Shown here: positions 60,223 to 64,000 of the stretch, one piece after another
Layout: each line of letters starts with the position of its first letter
How positions within the stretch are numbered: the first letter of the stretch is position 1
Source: Acidobacteriota bacterium
Lineage (GTDB): Bacteria; Acidobacteriota; Thermoanaerobaculia; Multivoradales; Multivoraceae
Length of the DNA stretch: 64,000 nucleotides
NCBI GenBank assembly: GCA_029263415.1
Contig: JAJCXN010000009.1
Location: 186,001 to 250,000, forward strand
Reading direction: 5' to 3'
The notes under the pieces: model-generated
The model's input: only the letters and a program-made list of their open reading frames with translations
Told to the model about the DNA's origin: nothing
Databases searched by the model: none
Made by a program: the position numbers and the translations under genes

Positions 60223-61092
60223 TTGACGCATTTGGCAACTCAGTTCGAACGGTTCACATCGCAGGTCCTGACTCCTTGGAGTCGACCGAACTGCGTGCTG
60301 CTGGAGTCGGTGGATTCGACCAACCGACTCGCGCGGGAGCTCGCGACCTCCATCTATTCTGGTGGCAGTGAGCCAACTGCGACCTGGGTCTTGGGCTACG
60401 AGCAAACGGCAGGTCGCGGGCGCTTGGGTCGTTCCTGGCAAAGCAACGCTGGCACTGGCATCTACGCAACCCTCCTTCTTCCAATCTGTGGGCCGATCGA
60501 CGCTGAGCGCCTCTTGAGCCTGCCCATCGCGGTAGGTGTTGCCACCTGCCGGGCGATGGCCTCTATCGTGGGACCAACTACCCAATCTGACCCACTCCAA
60601 GGCCAGGTAGAGGACGATCCCGCGAGTCGAATTGGCCTCAAGTGGCCGAACGACTTACTTTTTGACGAAAGGAAGTTGGCGGGCATACTGATCGAGGTGG
60701 TGGAAGGGTCAGCCGACCACCGCTGTGCCGCGATCGGCATCGGCGTGAATCATGGCAGCGGCCAAGCGTCGCTCCCACACCCGAACGCAACTTCTCTGAG
60801 ACTCATCGCCGAGAGTTGCAATCGTCCGCTACCGACCCTGGCTGAGTGTGCGGTGGTTCTGTGCAACTCAGTTTTCGAAGAACTGGATCTGGCTCGATCA
60901 CGCGCGGAGCTGTTGGCCGACTACCAAGAGCTGTCGGTGCATCGCTGTGGTGATCGTTTGAAGTGGACGAGCAGCACCGGCCTCGTCGAAGGCGTCTTCG
61001 ATCGATTTGATGTGAGCGGGCGGATCGTGCTGCAAACGGAGAAAGGCACCGTGAAAATCTCCGCCGGCGATGTACTGTTGACGGCGTCCTGA
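60223..61092 (+). CDS. birA: Biotin--[acetyl-CoA-carboxylase] ligase
   Basis: Attaches biotin to the carrier protein of biotin enzymes. The 289-residue protein has the catalytic motif GRGRLGRSWQSN (64-75), KWPNDLLF near 145, and GIGVNHG. The C-terminal SH3-like cap is at about 245-289. No N-terminal winged helix is present, so it should not double as the biotin repressor. The start is a TTG (60223). A second TTG nine bases on is better spaced from GAGG, so either may be used. It is followed by the unknown gene at 61124. Confidence 0.92.
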   Translation: MTHLATQFERFTSQVLTPWSRPNCVLLESVDSTNRLARELATSIYSGGSEPTATWVLGYEQTAGRGRLGRSWQSNAGTGIYATLLLPICGPIDAERLLSLPIAVGVATCRAMASIVGPTTQSDPLQGQVEDDPASRIGLKWPNDLLFDERKLAGILIEVVEGSADHRCAAIGIGVNHGSGQASLPHPNATSLRLIAESCNRPLPTLAECAVVLCNSVFEELDLARSRAELLADYQELSVHRCGDRLKWTSSTGLVEGVFDRFDVSGRIVLQTEKGTVKISAGDVLLTAS

Positions 61093-61123
61093 TGATCGGC
61101 CAGCAGGTGATCGGCGAGCAGGC

Positions 61124-61777
61124 ATGAAGAGCCCCTTTGGAGCCTCCGAGCAACACCAGTATTTTCTCGAAATCGAGGCACTGTTCAACAGTCTCAGAGG
61201 GTCAGCGGCTCTGCTGAGCCCCGCAGATTGGAAGATCGCGAAAGGGTGGTTCGATCGTGGGTTGCCGATCGGCGTGGTGCGCTCAGCTCTCGAGAATGTC
61301 TTTGTACGTCGGCGCGAACGAGACCAGACCCGGAGCGTGCAGAGCCTCTCGTACTGTGAGTCAGCGGTCGACAATGCCTTTCGCCATCTCCAGGAGTTAG
61401 GCTATGGAACCCACGATGCTGAGGAGGTGCCGAAATCGATCAACGAGCGGCTCGCTCGCCTGGTTGAGAGCCTAAAAGCGTATGGAGCGACACACGCTGC
61501 CGCGATCATGGCGTGCGGCGAAGGCGCGTCCGACCCGGCCGAGGTGGAAAGACGCCTGACCGATCTCGAAAGGAGGCTCACCCAAGTCGCGTGGGCGTCC
61601 TTAAGCGACGCCGATCGAGCCCTAAAAGACGAACAGATCGAAGCCAGGGTGCTGGACGCTACCCAAGCCCTGCGGTCTCGCCTGGATCCCGAGACGCATC
61701 AGCGCACGGTCGTCCGAACGCGAGAGCGGCTTGAAAAGGAGCTGGCTGAAACGCCGCGACTCAGCCTCTTTCTCTGA
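61124..61777 (+). CDS. Unknown helical protein upstream of comEC
   Basis: A 217-residue, mostly helical protein, charged at both ends and without signal peptide or membrane helix. The first part reads YFLEIEALFNSLRGSAALLS and SPADWKIAKGWFDRGLPIGV, then ENVFVRRRERDQTRSVQSLS. The end is rich in Glu/Arg and may form a coiled coil. I recall a similar uncharacterised protein near comEC in Acidobacteriota-like genomes but cannot name a family. It lies 31 bp after birA and 202 bp before the proposed comEC start, in the same direction. Confidence 0.75.
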   Translation: MKSPFGASEQHQYFLEIEALFNSLRGSAALLSPADWKIAKGWFDRGLPIGVVRSALENVFVRRRERDQTRSVQSLSYCESAVDNAFRHLQELGYGTHDAEEVPKSINERLARLVESLKAYGATHAAAIMACGEGASDPAEVERRLTDLERRLTQVAWASLSDADRALKDEQIEARVLDATQALRSRLDPETHQRTVVRTRERLEKELAETPRLSLFL

Positions 61778-61979
61778 GCTCTTCGGAGTGTCTGTCTAGC
61801 ATTACGCATTCTTCTGGCCATGACTGTTCGGACTTCCTTTCAGCAGCCGGGCCTCCGAGGTGCGATCGGCTGCTCTGTGCCGGCGCCTAGCCTTCGCGCG
61901 GGCTCGTCGCCACGCGTCGTATGTCTCATGCACCACAAGTATTTGCGCGAGCACGCTGCCGCACTGCGTCTTCGAGGGT

Positions 61980-64000
61980 GTGGAGAAAGTTAACCGACAT
62001 CGTCGATCATTGCCTCGATCCTTACGTGACTCATTGCGAGCGGCCGGCAATCAGCCGCCTGCGGTTCGCCATGGCTTGCTGTTGTGGTTGGGAATAGAGG
62101 TTGGCCGGGCACTAGATCCTGGTCTCCACGATTGGGAGGCAGGCCTGCTGTTGCTCAGTGTGCTGCTGCTCGCCCTGGACGGCCGAGCGAGGAGCCTTGG
62201 CACAGTGTCTTGCGGACTTCTGTTGGCGGCGCTTGGAACAGGACCTGGGTCTCTCAAGCCTGGGGTTGAGCATGCGGTATCGAAGGACGAGCTGCGAACT
62301 GGAGTCCCGGTCTCTGCGGTGATCACTGGGTGCGGGACGTGGAAGGAGCGTGAGTTCGGTCGGGTTGCTCGTTGCCACCTCAGTTCAGCGCGACTTCGAA
62401 GCAGGGTGATTCCACTTTCCGGCGCGATCTATGTGCGCGTTCCCCTGGATTCGGAGGATGATCTCAACTGCGCGCGGATGCGGGGCATCCTGAGGCAACC
62501 GGTGCCCCCACGAAACCCTCCGGTAGCCCAAGTCGGCGCTCCTGGAGACCCGTCGTTGACCGTGAAGTCGAATCGGTTGATTGAGGCTTTCGATTGCTCG
62601 TCGGAATGGTCGGGCCTCTCTCGAATCGGGCTGCGGCTAAGGAGGTCGATCGAGCAATCCCTGCTCTTGCAAGGCGAGCAGTCACCATCCTTCGCGCAGC
62701 GGCTGGCGGCGGCCATGTGGTTAGGCGAGCGTGATCATCTGAGCCGGCGGGAACAGGCCGGGCTACGCAACTGGGGGCTCACGCACCTTCTAGCTGTCTC
62801 CGGCCTGCACGTAGGTGTTCTTCTCGCACTCGGAATGCTCTTCATTCAAAGCTGGCCAGGGTCTCACCAACTTGGGCGCCCAATGCTCGCTTTAGTCTGG
62901 GTGATTTTCGCTGGGAGTTGGATCATTCTGACGGTGGGGCCTCGAGTGTCCGTGTTACGAGCGCTGTTGATGGCCATGATGGTTCTCATCTCGCGACTTG
63001 CCAAGCGGCCCTCGGGAGCTCTAGCTAACGCGGGTATTGCGCTGGTGGTCATGACCGCGCTGGCTCCCGAATCTGTGCCTGGTCTTTCATTCAGGCTCTC
63101 GTTTGCTGCCACCCTGGGGATCATCGGTGGTGCTCCGGCTCTGGCCGCAGCCTGGTCAGGGTTGCCGCGCTGGCTCGCGATGCCGCTGGCCGTTTCGGTT
63201 GCAGCGCAGCTCGCCACACTGCCGTGGACGTTAGCGATACATCCAGTGGTCCCTCTAGCTGGACCGCTGGCAAACTTGATTGCTGTTCCCGCAGCCGCGC
63301 TGACGTTGATTCAGACGCCATTGTGGATGGCCTGGGGTTCGGTCGGCCGAGGGGACCCGGTCGGCGGAGGCTCAGGCACGTCAGGCTCGGCCTGGATCGA
63401 CTCCATCGCTACAGGTGTATTAGGCTTTCCTGCTCGAACAATCGAGTGGCTCGCACTTCTGGATCCTCTGCCCTGGCTGCAGCCCACCTGGGCATGGGAC
63501 CCTTGGTGGAGTGCTCTGTGGGCGGCCGGGGTGTTCGCGTGGGCGCTCGCCCCTCGTCGCAGGTGGGCCTTGCTCGCGCTCCTAGGAGGGGCACTATGGT
63601 GGCCAGCGGAAGGTCACTCTCAGATGAGTTTTCTTGACGTAGGTCAAGGTGACGCTACCCTAGTCCGCTCCGGCAAGCAGGCCTTGCTCATCGACGGAGG
63701 AGGATGGCGCGGTGGGGAGGTCGGCGCCCGCGTTCTGCTACCCGTGATTGCGCGCGAACGGCTACGACGGCTCGACGCCGCGATCTTGACCCACGCCGAT
63801 TTCGATCACTGCGCGGGCCTCCTCGAGTTGTCGTGGGTCATCGAAATTCAAGAGCTTTGGGTTGGTCCTGGCCAACACACTGGTGCCTGTGGTCGAGCAT
63901 TGCTCGAACGCTTTGACCGCCGGGTTGTGATCCTCAGTGATCTGGAGACTCGTCAACTCGGTGACTGGTCGTTGACGGTGGTATCGAACGGCGCCGCCTC
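61980..64000 (+). CDS. comEC: ComEC/Rec2-type DNA uptake channel (3' end cut by window edge)
   Basis: An inner-membrane channel that carries single-stranded DNA into the cell during transformation. The frame is open from 61824 to the edge. No ATG is usable, so I propose the GTG at 61980. TTG at 62010 or 62034 is also possible. An N-terminal membrane and OB-like part precedes the competence domain, with AMWLGERDHLSRREQAGLRN and LTHLLAVSGLHVGVLLALG near residues 246-290. Several membrane helices follow. The visible C terminus starts a metallo-beta-lactamase-like domain (MSFLDVGQGDATLV, then LTHADFDHCAGL with HxDxDH). About the last 100-200 residues are missing. Confidence 0.9.
   Translation, partial: MEKVNRHRRSLPRSLRDSLRAAGNQPPAVRHGLLLWLGIEVGRALDPGLHDWEAGLLLLSVLLLALDGRARSLGTVSCGLLLAALGTGPGSLKPGVEHAVSKDELRTGVPVSAVITGCGTWKEREFGRVARCHLSSARLRSRVIPLSGAIYVRVPLDSEDDLNCARMRGILRQPVPPRNPPVAQVGAPGDPSLTVKSNRLIEAFDCSSEWSGLSRIGLRLRRSIEQSLLLQGEQSPSFAQRLAAAMWLGERDHLSRREQAGLRNWGLTHLLAVSGLHVGVLLALGMLFIQSWPGSHQLGRPMLALVWVIFAGSWIILTVGPRVSVLRALLMAMMVLISRLAKRPSGALANAGIALVVMTALAPESVPGLSFRLSFAATLGIIGGAPALAAAWSGLPRWLAMPLAVSVAAQLATLPWTLAIHPVVPLAGPLANLIAVPAAALTLIQTPLWMAWGSVGRGDPVGGGSGTSGSAWIDSIATGVLGFPARTIEWLALLDPLPWLQPTWAWDPWWSALWAAGVFAWALAPRRRWALLALLGGALWWPAEGHSQMSFLDVGQGDATLVRSGKQALLIDGGGWRGGEVGARVLLPVIARERLRRLDAAILTHADFDHCAGLLELSWVIEIQELWVGPGQHTGACGRALLERFDRRVVILSDLETRQLGDWSLTVVSNGAA

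Noticed and set aside
61802-62050. A minus-strand 82-codon frame before comEC
   Set aside because: Basic, unstructured composition and no ribosome site. The plus strand is the start region of comEC.
1-64000. Insertion sequences, integrases, prophage genes or attachment sites
   Set aside because: None were found. The gene order and the intact frames look like stable chromosome without recent insertion.

Overview
This window is GC-rich, densely packed bacterial chromosome. It carries about 47 protein-coding genes, two of them cut by the window edges. I saw no rRNA, tRNA, insertion sequence, prophage or CRISPR array. Most genes are core housekeeping (EF-P, LepA, HemW, Ddl, the rimP-nusA-infB-rbfA-truB-rpsO-pnp operon, ValRS, BirA, ComEC). 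They are mixed with a rich regulatory set: two sigma-54 activators, a PEGA-type Ser/Thr kinase, an FHA-GAF-SpoIIE phosphatase, an HD-GYP response regulator and an HTH-REC protein. Lipoprotein and export signals, a periplasmic HtrA and a complete Bat operon indicate a Gram-negative cell. The mixture resembles Acidobacteriota- or Myxococcota-like soil and sediment bacteria, but that placement is inferred from remembered gene style and was not tested.

Layout. 1-1560: efp and its lysyl-transferase gene epmA (minus strand). 1837-3009: an exported DTGSG-repeat protein. 3067-6109: a tightly coupled minus-strand row of arginase, AlkA-type glycosylase, EVE-domain protein and 5'-3' exonuclease. 6288-10497: lepA, hemW, ddl (plus). 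10541-16068: FHA/SpoIIE phosphatase, a large membrane protein, a 72-residue cysteine-containing peptide with its own apparent promoter, and an orphan sigma-54 regulator. 16479-25462: an eight-gene moxR-DUF58-lipoprotein-batABCDE operon joined by ATGA/GTGA stop-start overlaps. 25646-31090: AraC-type regulator, TPR-PDZ protein, Ser/Thr kinase and a penicillin-binding-protein-like hydrolase. 31247-36729: an AGCS symporter with an inserted loop, a 550-bp gene-free stretch full of inverted repeats, then radC-larC-hslO. 36857-38696: two response-regulator proteins. 38999-49715: pnp back to rimP, the transcription/translation operon on the minus strand. 50273-53426: htrA, a sigma-54 regulator and a 54-residue protein. 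53423-57234: three sugar-transfer genes including a GT32-FkbM fusion. 57562-64000: valS, birA, an unknown gene and comEC (truncated).

How the genes work together. The minus-strand operon from rimP to pnp makes ribosome maturation factors, transcription factor NusA, IF2, an oligoribonuclease, a pseudouridine synthase, S15 and PNPase, which is a conserved bacterial grouping. EF-P and EpmA form a modification pair. The Bat operon couples an AAA+ ATPase to von Willebrand A-domain membrane proteins. The glycosylase, EVE and exonuclease row looks like a small DNA-maintenance unit.

Two recurring features deserve attention: many short (14-21 bp) tandem duplications inside and between genes, and several GTG or TTG starts that are supported by good ribosome binding sites or by stop-start overlaps. 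No obviously new multi-gene system stands out. The best leads are the small cysteine peptide at 14158, the structured gene-free stretch before radC, the glycosylase-EVE-exonuclease row and the 54-residue protein at 53262.
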